Origin: a virus
Strand: one strand, 5' to 3'
Length of the DNA: 64,000 nt
IMG/VR virus record: IMGVR_UViG_3300032334_001923
Span: 1-64,000 of that record
The position numbers were made by a program, and so were the translations under genes. Position 1 is the first letter of the stretch; the number at the start of each line of letters is the position of its first letter. Of this stretch, positions 52,614 to 60,768 are shown in pieces. The notes beneath the pieces were generated by a model, which had not been told where the DNA came from, did not search any database, and saw only the letters and a list, made by a program, of their open reading frames with translations.

Positions 52614-55100
52614 ATGATGAATAAGAACCCTTATATCTACAACCCGGTTGCTAGAATGATGCTAGAAAGCCTAAGCGATCAGCTTTTCGAAAACGAAAAG
52701 GTAGATTCACTTTTAGGAAAAGCATGCGATAATGCTCTAAATTGCTTTAAGATCCTAACTTTTGATTTAGCACCAAAGAGAGATAGGAATCCAGATGTTC
52801 TCAGAGTTAAAGTCTCTGATATAGCAAATTCTAAAGACACCAAAGAGCTAACTGCAAAGCTTTTAGATTATGCAGATGACAATGAAGTTTCTAATCCTCT
52901 CTTTGCCGAGGTTAAATCCCTCTATATTTCAAGTCTTAAAAAATTCTCCGAGGCATTAATAAGAGCTGCTGAGATAAGTAAAGAGAATAATCAGTTTATC
53001 ATTAAAAAGTTTAAATCAGATTCGGCTAAGCTTCAGGGCAGTGTTGATATCATTGCTAAACAAGCAGAAGAGGAACTCGAAAAAAAGGAGCAGGAAGAGG
53101 CTAGATTAAGCGAATCTTTAGGACCGATCAACGAAAATCTTTTTAGTGGATATAAAGGAAGAGTAGCAGATCTAAGAAAACTTCTTGCAAATCTAATAAG
53201 CTCTGCAGAAGGAAAGGATCAAAAGAACGGTTACGGAAGAGATTGGAAAAGAACATTCATCGAGCTTGATCAGCAAAGAAAAACTCTAGACACTCATAGA
53301 GGTGAGATAGGGGAAAAGAATAAAAAGAATCTTGAGGAACTAGAAAAGAAGGTTGAAAAATTCCAGGATGAATTTAATAACTCCCTTATTACTTCCTCAA
53401 ACAGAGCTCTACAAAATTTAGAGAATGACGAGGAGGTTTATACTTCTTATACTGATGTTACTGAATTGATAAATCAAGCATTGGATTATTTAACTAGAGC
53501 TAAGACACAATATGCTATAGCTATAAAAGAAATAAGCAATAGAAAGATAGTTAAAGATGAGGATATCAGTAAGATGCTATTCCCTATCAAAAAAGGAGAC
53601 AAAGACGTCAACCCTAGATTTAAGGGAAGTAAACTTATATTCAATATCCAAACAGCTTTATGTAATTCTTTACCTGCTGCAAAAAAAGCTATTACCGCTA
53701 ACGGTGGTCCTGCTGGAAACTTTGGATCTGCAACTAAATCAGTAATTGCAACTTTACAGAAAATCGCTGGTAATAAAAACGTTAACGGAGAAATCGACAA
53801 AACCCTTTTATCTAACATCTTAGATTCGGATTGGGTTTCTATGGAAGATAAGAAAGCAATTCAAAAATCTATAGAAAAAATAAAGGAAAAATCTAAGGTT
53901 AATGAATCTGTAGATTCTTATGAAATCCTCCAACTAAACGAGGAAAAAATTGTTATCAACCAATCTGAATTTGAAAAGGAATTAAAAACTCAATATAAAG
54001 AGATAACAGGTAAACCCAATTTTACTAAGCTTTCTAAAGGTGGAGAATCTGGAGGTGAAAAATCTTCTAGCGTTTCTGCTCTTGCTAAAAAGTTAAGAAG
54101 TGAATATAGCATAAAGATTGAATCTGATGATTTTGTAAAAGCAGACGGCACACTTAAATATTCATACTCTCCTGAGTTTATAGCTTCTTGGAATAAAGCT
54201 ATAGATTTAGCAAAGCCTTCTAAAGATTTCTCCTACTTCTTTACAAGAGACGGGATTTATAACATAAACATTCCTAGCTCTTCATTAAAAACTCCTTGCA
54301 ACTGGATCAAATGGGCAAACATTAGACAGATAAAAACACTAGGAAATGAAGATGCGACATCCTTTGTTGAAAACTATTTAAAGGGATGGTCAACTTTTGG
54401 ATTAATCAGACCACAATGGAGATATGAAGGAATCAGAGAACTCTTAAGAAAAAATTCAGAGCAGGGAGATGACGATTTAGCAGGTGCATACGAAATGATG
54501 GAATCTTGCATAAAGAACGGACCAGTACCTTTCGTCGATTATGACAATCTAAAGAACGAAATCGCAGATGCTTTTAGAATAGTGCTTCAGACTAAAGAAA
54601 AATCTCCAGTCCTTGGAGCTAGCGATTTTATTTCTTTGAATAACTTCTTAGTGATGATTGCCAACTGTATAAGTTTCGACGGAAGTAAATTTATCAGCTG
54701 TATAAAGTGGATCCATGATAATATCCTAGGTGAATCAACAGCTAATAGAATAACCAAAGATTCTATTGGATTTTTGGGTACTACTGTAAATGCTAAAGAT
54801 CCTTTCTTAGGGTATCAAAGCAGCAGAATTATAGTTTCAAAAACAGAAGAACTAGAGGAAGTAAGAAACAAACCAGTATCGAAAGATCCTTCCAGATCAC
54901 TATCTGGATTCCAGCCTCTAATTAAGATGGGTGAAAAAGAGGGTAAGGGAATTAGAGGATCTCTTGGAAAAAATATCTTCTACATTTCTGCTGACATTTA
55001 TCCAAGTATATCAGCACACGTAAAAAGAATGAACGCTACAAGTTTTGACGATATTCCTCAAACTGCACCTTTCAAATGTGTAAATGCAGATTCTAAATAA
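52614..55100 (+). CDS. Large head-cluster protein
   Basis: The 828-residue protein is unrecognised. Its first 440 residues are helical and charged, with possible protease sites (GPINENLF near residue 178, KVNESV near 433). A segment near residues 365-400 (NFGSATKSVIATLQKIAGN and the INGEIDKT-like stretch after it) has the look of a peptidoglycan-binding repeat. The C-terminal 300 residues are folded and Trp/Tyr-rich (WIKWANIRQIKTLG, LIRPQWRYEGIREL). It ends the capsid unit before a strong terminator. A role in the head or as an ejected protein is inferred from position. Confidence 0.5.
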   Translation: MMNKNPYIYNPVARMMLESLSDQLFENEKVDSLLGKACDNALNCFKILTFDLAPKRDRNPDVLRVKVSDIANSKDTKELTAKLLDYADDNEVSNPLFAEVKSLYISSLKKFSEALIRAAEISKENNQFIIKKFKSDSAKLQGSVDIIAKQAEEELEKKEQEEARLSESLGPINENLFSGYKGRVADLRKLLANLISSAEGKDQKNGYGRDWKRTFIELDQQRKTLDTHRGEIGEKNKKNLEELEKKVEKFQDEFNNSLITSSNRALQNLENDEEVYTSYTDVTELINQALDYLTRAKTQYAIAIKEISNRKIVKDEDISKMLFPIKKGDKDVNPRFKGSKLIFNIQTALCNSLPAAKKAITANGGPAGNFGSATKSVIATLQKIAGNKNVNGEIDKTLLSNILDSDWVSMEDKKAIQKSIEKIKEKSKVNESVDSYEILQLNEEKIVINQSEFEKELKTQYKEITGKPNFTKLSKGGESGGEKSSSVSALAKKLRSEYSIKIESDDFVKADGTLKYSYSPEFIASWNKAIDLAKPSKDFSYFFTRDGIYNINIPSSSLKTPCNWIKWANIRQIKTLGNEDATSFVENYLKGWSTFGLIRPQWRYEGIRELLRKNSEQGDDDLAGAYEMMESCIKNGPVPFVDYDNLKNEIADAFRIVLQTKEKSPVLGASDFISLNNFLVMIANCISFDGSKFISCIKWIHDNILGESTANRITKDSIGFLGTTVNAKDPFLGYQSSRIIVSKTEELEEVRNKPVSKDPSRSLSGFQPLIKMGEKEGKGIRGSLGKNIFYISADIYPSISAHVKRMNATSFDDIPQTAPFKCVNADSK

Positions 55101-55118
55101 TCGTTAAAAATTTACATA

Positions 55119-55150
55119 AAAGGAGAAATCTAACAGGTTTCTCCTTTTTT
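55119..55150 (+). terminator. Rho-independent terminator whose T-run overlaps a promoter
   Basis: AAAGGAGAAA (55119-55128) pairs with TTTCTCCTTT (55138-55147) across a 9-base loop, followed by further T. The same T-run is 16 bases upstream of the TAnnTTTG element of the next promoter. Confidence 0.85.
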
Positions 55151-55166
55151 ATTGCCTGAAATCTTT

Positions 55167-55175
55167 TACTTTTGG
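55167..55175 (+). promoter_or_regulatory. Bacteroidota-type promoter (TACTTTTGG) before nucleotide kinase
   Basis: The TAnnTTTG element lies 16 bases after a T-run (55145-55150) and 24 bases before the ATG at 55200. It fixes the start of the next gene, since an in-frame TTG at 55152 would lie upstream of the promoter. Confidence 0.68.
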
Positions 55176-55199
55176 AGTAGTATAAAACTAAAAGACATC

Positions 55200-55751
55200 A
55201 TGATTTACGTTTTTGAAGGCCCAAGGAATTCGGGCAAAACATTTCTTTCTGACATTATCTCAAGCTCAATGGGAATTCCTAGATTTCAATTTGATTTTAG
55301 CGGATCTTTTAAGATGTTAAATCTCGACAGTAAAAGCAGGGAGGCACATTCTTTTGCCATGGGCAAAGAACTTATGATTATGCAGCTAGCAAAAGACCTA
55401 GACAAATCTATGCCTAGCTTTATACATGATAGGGGAATATTAAGTGTTTTGACCTGGGGAATACTTGAAAACAGAATAAGCAAATCCCAAGCTATAAGTC
55501 AATTAGAATATGTCTCTAAGTCAGGTTTACTTGAAAGAATACGAATCATTTATATAGACGGAAAAAATCCTCAGAAAAGAGTTATGAAAAAAGATGATTG
55601 GGATTTTGCAGAAAAGTCGTCTAGGGAGGAGGATATCTACAAATTCCTTATATCTCAATTATCTCAAAAAAATATATCTGTTTTCAAGAACTCTTTTGAT
55701 GCTAAATCAGTAGAAGATATCAAAACACTTTTCTCTAAAAATTTACTATAA
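55200..55751 (+). CDS. P-loop nucleotide kinase (deoxynucleotide/thymidylate kinase-like)
   Basis: The 183-residue protein starts MIYVFEGPRNSGKTFLSDII, with P-loop GPRNSGKT (7-14). Later SFIHDRGILSVLTWGI has the DR-like motif of dNMP and deoxynucleoside kinases, and VMKKDDWDFAEKSSREEDIY may form the lid. It probably phosphorylates a deoxynucleotide. Specificity cannot be read. The stop overlaps the ATG of the asparagine synthetase by one base, so the two are translated together. Confidence 0.7.
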   Translation: MIYVFEGPRNSGKTFLSDIISSSMGIPRFQFDFSGSFKMLNLDSKSREAHSFAMGKELMIMQLAKDLDKSMPSFIHDRGILSVLTWGILENRISKSQAISQLEYVSKSGLLERIRIIYIDGKNPQKRVMKKDDWDFAEKSSREEDIYKFLISQLSQKNISVFKNSFDAKSVEDIKTLFSKNLL

Positions 55752-57160
55752 TGTGCGGAATACTATTAACTACCAGAGCTGAGGGATCACCTCATATCCT
55801 TGAAACTATTAATCACAGGGGCATAGAAATGTCTAGTGTGGATTTAGACGGGGTAACATTATGCCACCACCGTCTCCCGATTCAAACTCTGGATGGTGAC
55901 GAGTGGGCTCAACCAATAGAGATTTCTAGTGGGGTTTATTTGATGTTTAACGGGGAGATTTTTAATTACGATCAGGAGAAGTATTCTTCTGACACCGAAT
56001 ATCTTTGCAATCTATTTTCTAATTACCAAGGGGGCAGCTTGGAATTCTTTGCAGCCATGTATACCCCACACATTCAAACGTGGGATGGTTTTTGGGCAGT
56101 TGTAATTTACGACTCCAAAACTGGTAATGTTATAGCTTTTACCGACCCTCTGGGTAAGAAGTGTCTCTATAAAAACGAGCTGGGTGAGATCTGCTCTGAA
56201 ATAAAGGGTCTTATATCGGGTGAGAGTGAGATAGATGCCTCGTATATAAGTTCCATTAGAAAATGGGGATATAACACGGATAACCGAACCCCATATGTTA
56301 ACATCCAAAGACTTTTACCAAACAACATATATTCTTACAACATCGGATCCCCGTTATTCAACAACGTCTTTCCTAAATACTACCGCACATGGGAATCCCC
56401 CATTAGAGAGCTAATAGGAGCCGATTACGAGACGCATATGAATTGGCTATGGGATAAACTGTTTGAGAGCGTAAAACGTCGCTTAGTGTCCAAGAACTAT
56501 CCTATTTCGCTTTTAATATCGGGGGGTTTGGATTCTTCCATCATAGCGGGTATATTGAAGCAAATGGAATCTGATGTTACCTGGTTTAGTATTGAAAACG
56601 GAGAGGCCGAGTATGTTAAACTTTTAGGACAGCACCTGGGTGTACCTGTAAATTTCCTAGACTACAATATGGACCCTGATAAGGTGGCCCAAATTTATGC
56701 AGACTGGAACGAGAGTCCAGTAGATCTCGGATCTGTTATTCCCCAATATCATCTTTTTGAAGCGGTTAAGAAATATTCAGGATATCGAATAGTTCTTAGC
56801 GGAGACGGATCTGATGAGCTTTTCGGAGGATATTCTAGAATTCATGAGTATGACTCCCAGCAATCTGATGTCTTTGATGAGCTCACTTTCTACCATCTTC
56901 CTAGATTGGATAAGATGTCAATGGCTCACACTCTGGAGCTTAGAAATCCTTTTTTAAATTTAGATATCGTTAGATTTGCCTTACATCTTCCCCTAGAATG
57001 GAGAACTGACAAGAAAATCCTTAAGGACACTTTTGCCCCTTTGCTACCTGGAGAGATCGTAAATCGCAAAAAAGAGGCCCTTAAAAATCCAGAAATCAAG
57101 GAAGATAAGCTAAAATACAGACAGAAGGCGGTGGATCTTTTTTTGGATGCTATTAGATAA
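55751..57160 (+). CDS. Glutamine-hydrolysing asparagine synthetase-like amidotransferase
   Basis: The 469-residue protein begins MCGILL; Cys2 is the nucleophile of the class II glutamine amidotransferase domain, and NHRGIEM, LCHHRLPIQ and MFNGEIFNYD complete it. The synthetase domain has the PP-loop SGGLDSS (257-263) and LSGDGSDELFGGY (about 351-363). The family makes Asn from Asp with ATP and Gln; relatives amidate other carboxyl groups in surface sugars or lasso peptides. It is shorter than E. coli AsnB. Its operon partner is a nucleotide kinase. It may relieve Asn demand or amidate a different target. Confidence 0.85.
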   Translation: MCGILLTTRAEGSPHILETINHRGIEMSSVDLDGVTLCHHRLPIQTLDGDEWAQPIEISSGVYLMFNGEIFNYDQEKYSSDTEYLCNLFSNYQGGSLEFFAAMYTPHIQTWDGFWAVVIYDSKTGNVIAFTDPLGKKCLYKNELGEICSEIKGLISGESEIDASYISSIRKWGYNTDNRTPYVNIQRLLPNNIYSYNIGSPLFNNVFPKYYRTWESPIRELIGADYETHMNWLWDKLFESVKRRLVSKNYPISLLISGGLDSSIIAGILKQMESDVTWFSIENGEAEYVKLLGQHLGVPVNFLDYNMDPDKVAQIYADWNESPVDLGSVIPQYHLFEAVKKYSGYRIVLSGDGSDELFGGYSRIHEYDSQQSDVFDELTFYHLPRLDKMSMAHTLELRNPFLNLDIVRFALHLPLEWRTDKKILKDTFAPLLPGEIVNRKKEALKNPEIKEDKLKYRQKAVDLFLDAIR

Positions 57161-57178
57161 ATTTTGTTATTTCTCTTA

Positions 57179-57187
57179 GATATATAG
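57179..57187 (+). promoter_or_regulatory. Probable late promoter (GATATATAG)
   Basis: It lies in the 45-base gap after the asparagine synthetase, 18 bases before the next ATG. Confidence 0.6.
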
Positions 57188-57205
57188 AGAAAATAGTTTT
57201 AACTA

Positions 57206-57844
57206 ATGTCCAGAATAAAAAGTTTTGAAGATTTTTCTCTAAATGAAGATTTCAGTTTACAGGGTTTGCTTTCATCTGTTCTTCCAGCTCTAGGCGGTGG
57301 ATTTATGAAAGAGGTTAAGCAAAAAATAGCTGCTAGCCTTTTAGAAAGACTCGGAATCGACGAAGGATCTGAGCTTTCAGTTCTTGTCCAAGAATTCGTA
57401 GATTCTATTCCAGTTTCAGATATACCAGGGATCGCAACAGGTGAAAATATAAACGCCAAATACTTTGCCCCTAAATTTGCTCAATTTTTACAGGAGTATG
57501 TTCAAAGAAGAGGCTTGGATAACATTGCCGCTAAATTTGGTGTTAATCCTAATGGGTGGATATACGGAATACTAAGAGAAACCCTCCAAACACAGCTGGG
57601 GAAAGAGAAGCTAACAAACTTCTTCCTTAGCGCATTCGGAGCTGGACCTAACATAGGACACGAAGCACTTAAAAATTTAAGTCCAGAGGAGAAGGATAAA
57701 TTTTCAGATGCTTTAAATAAGAGAATTTCCCAAGGCTATCAAATAGGAGGGACATCAACAAACACTGCACAAACAGCAGACAAAAAAGACGGAGGCGGAT
57801 TTTTTAGCAGTCTTTTAAAGGGCGCAGAGGAGGCACAATCTTAA
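57206..57844 (+). CDS. Presumed head protein with leader
   Basis: The 212-residue protein starts MSRIKSFEDFSLNEDFSLQG, the leader pattern of the presumed packaged proteins, with SLNE at 12-15. The middle is a folded helical domain (KQKIAASLLERLGI, YFAPKFAQFLQEYV). The tail is Gly/Lys-rich. It has a late promoter and is followed after 20 bases by a related-context small gene. Confidence 0.5.
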   Translation: MSRIKSFEDFSLNEDFSLQGLLSSVLPALGGGFMKEVKQKIAASLLERLGIDEGSELSVLVQEFVDSIPVSDIPGIATGENINAKYFAPKFAQFLQEYVQRRGLDNIAAKFGVNPNGWIYGILRETLQTQLGKEKLTNFFLSAFGAGPNIGHEALKNLSPEEKDKFSDALNKRISQGYQIGGTSTNTAQTADKKDGGGFFSSLLKGAEEAQS

Positions 57845-57864
57845 TAACATAAAATATCCAACAT

Positions 57865-58203
57865 ATGAATTTACAAAATATAGCACAAAGAGAAGTTTTA
57901 GATTTTGGACAATTTCTAAAAAAAGTCCATGATTATAACTATAAACCACTTGCACCTTCTACTCAATCTGAGGGAGGTCTTGAAAAATCTGGTCTTTCCA
58001 AAATAAAAAGAGAACCTGCTTATGATCACGTAGGATATGCAGATTCTGTATTTGCTGGACAATCTAAGATCGACGTTCCTGGGGTTAGAATTAATACTGG
58101 GGGTCAGGGTGAAATGGTAGATGCAGCTGGATATGGAACAGCTACATTATTTAACACCAGTGAGTCTCTTCAGGTCTCAATTAAAAGACTTTCTGATTTC
58201 TAA
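57865..58203 (+). CDS. Small uncharacterised late protein
   Basis: The 112-residue protein is unrecognised. Its N-terminus VLDFGQFLKKVHDYNY again shows an aromatic leader-like pattern. The rest is Gly/Ser-rich (VPGVRINTGGQGEMVDAAGYG). It ends 18 bases before a two-way terminator. Confidence 0.45.
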   Translation: MNLQNIAQREVLDFGQFLKKVHDYNYKPLAPSTQSEGGLEKSGLSKIKREPAYDHVGYADSVFAGQSKIDVPGVRINTGGQGEMVDAAGYGTATLFNTSESLQVSIKRLSDF

Positions 58204-58221
58204 TCTAACCTAGATATAAAG

Positions 58222-58251
58222 AAAAAGGTCCAATTTATTGGACCTTTTTTT
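58222..58251. terminator. Bidirectional terminator
   Basis: AAGGTCCAA (58225-58233) pairs with TTGGACCTT (58239-58247), with A-runs on the left and T-runs on the right. It serves the + strand gene ending at 58203 and the - strand gene ending at 58250, which converge here. Confidence 0.85.
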
Positions 58252-58981
58252 ATTGCTCATCTTTGGAGATCACCCCTATAAATTTTTCCTTTGCAATTTT
58301 GTATATTTCCGAATCCTCCTCGAAGTTTTCGTATATCTCGATTACATAGAGAGAAGGTAAAATCCCATTATCTAAATTAAAATCGTTTAATATCTCGTGA
58401 TAGATGTATTCGTAATTTAAGGAGAAGAATGGATTTTTAATATGGATCTTTTTTAGAATGTATATCTCTTTGTCACCATCCTCCGTTTTCATAGTTACCT
58501 GAGATTTAAAGTAGTAGTTTATGAGCTTGTCGGTAACCATGTTTCTGATGATCACTATCCCCGATTTATTTTCCTCTCCTTGCTCAAACTTGGATTGAAT
58601 TCTAAAGATCTTGATCTTAGATTCCTCTCCCTTAAGTATCTCCAGGCATATCTCAGAATACCCATATAAAGTTTCAAGAGATTTTTCTACTATTTCTTCT
58701 ATTGAAGAAGACTCTTCTTTAGTCAGCTCCTTTTTCAGTAGCTTTTCTGTAAAATCAAGATCCTCCTTTTTCAAGAATTTCTTTATCGAATCTATTTTAC
58801 CGCTTTCTTTATATTCATTTAGGGTCTTAACGATCCTTGATACCTCCCTTATTACAGAATAGCAATTTTCCTCGTTTAGATCTTTACTTACGGATTTTAG
58901 ATAATCTAATAAAACATATTCCTTGTGCTCTGGGTCCAAAGGTTCTTTTAAAAACCAAATAGGACTTAATTTCTTCTTCAT
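58250..58981 (-). CDS. Only - strand gene: uncharacterised protein
   Basis: The 243-residue product starts at MKKKLSPIWFLKEPLD; an upstream in-frame codon at 59086 would overlap the divergent gene and its promoter. It is a charged, largely helical protein with a beta-containing C-terminal half (EIYILKKIHIKNPFFSLNYEY, ILPSLYVIEIYENF). No family is recognised. A single gene on the opposite strand, between a shared terminator and a divergent promoter region, looks like an independently regulated or recently inserted cargo gene. An inverted repeat overlies its leader. Confidence 0.6.
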   Translation of the reverse strand: MKKKLSPIWFLKEPLDPEHKEYVLLDYLKSVSKDLNEENCYSVIREVSRIVKTLNEYKESGKIDSIKKFLKKEDLDFTEKLLKKELTKEESSSIEEIVEKSLETLYGYSEICLEILKGEESKIKIFRIQSKFEQGEENKSGIVIIRNMVTDKLINYYFKSQVTMKTEDGDKEIYILKKIHIKNPFFSLNYEYIYHEILNDFNLDNGILPSLYVIEIYENFEEDSEIYKIAKEKFIGVISKDEQ

Positions 58982-58982
58982 C

Positions 58983-59016
58983 CGGTGATTTTTTGTATAT
59001 TCTATATATTTCACCG
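58983..59016. promoter_or_regulatory. Inverted repeat CGGTGA-N22-TCACCG in a divergent region
   Basis: The two arms at 58983-58988 and 59011-59016 bracket an AT-rich centre with TATATA. It lies just upstream of the - strand start codon at 58981, in its leader. It could be an operator for a dimeric repressor or a hairpin affecting translation. Confidence 0.45.
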
Positions 59017-59034
59017 TATAAAAATAAAGGATGG

Positions 59035-59044
59035 GATATATACA
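59035..59044 (+). promoter_or_regulatory. Probable late promoter (GATATATACA)
   Basis: It lies 15 bases before the ATG at 59060 and drives the + strand genes to the right. Confidence 0.6.
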
Positions 59045-59059
59045 ATAAAAGACCAAATA

Positions 59060-59497
59060 ATGGGCAGGGTTTACGATTATAATCAATTTTCATTCTCTAA
59101 AACAGGGGCAAATAGAGGGGACTACTCATTTGGCCATGAGTTAAAGTATATAGATATCGACATTCACAACAGGCCGGAGGAATATGAGAATATAACCGAT
59201 TCCAAGGCATTTATTAACTACTCTGTTAGCTTGGAGGTTAGGAAAATCGGAATAGAATCTATTTTTTTTAATGTTGATTCCGTTGAGCTTGAGTTTTCTG
59301 TTGATGATTATCCAAATCCAGGAAAGGATTTTGATATTGATCTAATACCAGGAAAAACGATAGACATTGGCCAGATTATAGACGAAGTCGAATCTTGTTC
59401 AATACCAACATATCCTACAGGTTTATCGGTAAACATGAACGGATCAACGGACCCTAAGAAATTTAACGTAACCGTCAAATTCGGTACATCATCATAA
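59060..59497 (+). CDS. Uncharacterised small late protein
   Basis: The 145-residue product starts MGRVYDYNQFSFSKTGANRG. An upstream in-frame codon at 58985 would precede the promoter, so 59060 is preferred. The protein is beta-rich and acidic (VELEFSVDDYPNPGKDFDID, LIPGKTIDIGQIIDEVESC) and could be a small virion domain. No family is recognised. Confidence 0.5.
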   Translation: MGRVYDYNQFSFSKTGANRGDYSFGHELKYIDIDIHNRPEEYENITDSKAFINYSVSLEVRKIGIESIFFNVDSVELEFSVDDYPNPGKDFDIDLIPGKTIDIGQIIDEVESCSIPTYPTGLSVNMNGSTDPKKFNVTVKFGTSS

Positions 59498-59514
59498 TAA
59501 AAGCCGAAAGAAAC

Positions 59515-60459
59515 ATGACAGTTAAGAGTTTTTCAGAATTCATCGTACTTAAAGAATCCCAAACTTATAATATCCCAGGAATAAAGGATATTAGAGGCGG
59601 GGGACTTGAGATAGATGTACACGATGTATCCGATGAAGGATCAGAGCCAGAACATGATAGAATTATTATAACTAAAAAGAACGGAACATCGGTTTGTATT
59701 TCTTACATCAACGACGAAGGAAAGGAAATGGAATCCCTCTGGATTCCACTGAGTGGACTGGATGCGGTAAAAGATGCTGCTGGAAAAATTTCCAAGCTGA
59801 TTCTAGATCCATATAAAAAATGGATAGCTTCAAGCGATAACTTTTCCAAAGTTGATGACTTTATAGAAAACTTTACTGAATATCTAGAGGGTGGAAGAAA
59901 TTCAGATTTCTCTACTCTTGAGAATTCAGCAAAAGACGATGTTGAAATAATTATAGATGTTCTAGGAATACCTAACGGGATCAGAGAGTTTAAAAAAGGA
60001 AATGGTGAATATTGCTGGGAAGCTATTCTTGATAATGGATCATTAGTTGAAATAGTCAAAAGATCGAAAGACGATTTAATGGGATCTTTCAGCTTTTATA
60101 AAAATGAGAGTGATCACATGCCTTCTCTCTGTATTAAAAATTCAGGGACAAATAAAACATCTCTTTTTACTCTTCCTGATAATTTAAAAATAGAAGAAGA
60201 GGTGGGAGTTTCAGATCTTAAAAAATCAGATCCCTATTACTCTTACCTTCTTAAAAAATCATTAGGACTTGAATCTAAACCTGATGAGGACAAGTTAATA
60301 GAATATTTTAGAGATCTAGTTAGCAAAGGTTACCACAAGCCGGATGAATCTTTGGACCCCGAGAAAAACTCAGAAAAACAAGAGAGATCCAAGAAGATAG
60401 TAAAAATTCTTCGAACATTCCTTCCAGCTACAGAGGTTGAAAATCTCTGCATAGCATAA
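59515..60459 (+). CDS. Presumed head protein with leader
   Basis: The 314-residue protein begins MTVKSFSEFIVLKESQTYN, where SFSEFI and the following KES resemble a capsid-targeting leader and cleavage point. The body is acidic with mixed structure. No known domain is recognised. It follows the previous gene by 17 bases. Confidence 0.5.
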   Translation: MTVKSFSEFIVLKESQTYNIPGIKDIRGGGLEIDVHDVSDEGSEPEHDRIIITKKNGTSVCISYINDEGKEMESLWIPLSGLDAVKDAAGKISKLILDPYKKWIASSDNFSKVDDFIENFTEYLEGGRNSDFSTLENSAKDDVEIIIDVLGIPNGIREFKKGNGEYCWEAILDNGSLVEIVKRSKDDLMGSFSFYKNESDHMPSLCIKNSGTNKTSLFTLPDNLKIEEEVGVSDLKKSDPYYSYLLKKSLGLESKPDEDKLIEYFRDLVSKGYHKPDESLDPEKNSEKQERSKKIVKILRTFLPATEVENLCIA

Positions 60460-60500
60460 CATCAACGAAACATTTCATCTTTCCTCTCCTAGAATTTAGA

Positions 60501-60764
60501 ATGGAGTTAAAGGAGGATTTCCACTTAGATTACGGTCAGACCACAGTTCTTAAAAATTTTAAGGATCCTAAGATAGTGGAGTTTTCTAGATATCAGGATA
60601 AAGAGATTCTGACAAAATCCTACAACTCAATAAAGAAAACAAGCTCGGAAACGCCAAGTATTATTTTAAATGCTCCGTTTAATTTCACGGGCATACATTT
60701 AAAAAATATCGAATATGAACTTGAGATAAAAGGAACAAAAGAGACGAAAAAGAGTAAAAAATAA
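60501..60764 (+). CDS. Small uncharacterised protein
   Basis: The 87-residue protein is basic at the C-terminus (KGTKETKKSKK) and has SIILNAPFNFTGIHLKNIE in its second half. It lies 4 bases before the next gene. Function is unknown. Confidence 0.45.
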   Translation: MELKEDFHLDYGQTTVLKNFKDPKIVEFSRYQDKEILTKSYNSIKKTSSETPSIILNAPFNFTGIHLKNIEYELEIKGTKETKKSKK

Positions 60765-60768
60765 TAAA

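Noticed and set aside
55152-55199. Upstream TTG start for the nucleotide kinase
   Set aside because: It precedes the promoter element at 55167 and adds residues before the P-loop strand; the ATG at 55200 starts directly at the family N-terminus.
58985-59059. Upstream start codons for the divergent genes
   Set aside because: Extending either gene would make them overlap and bury the late promoter at 59035 and the inverted repeat.
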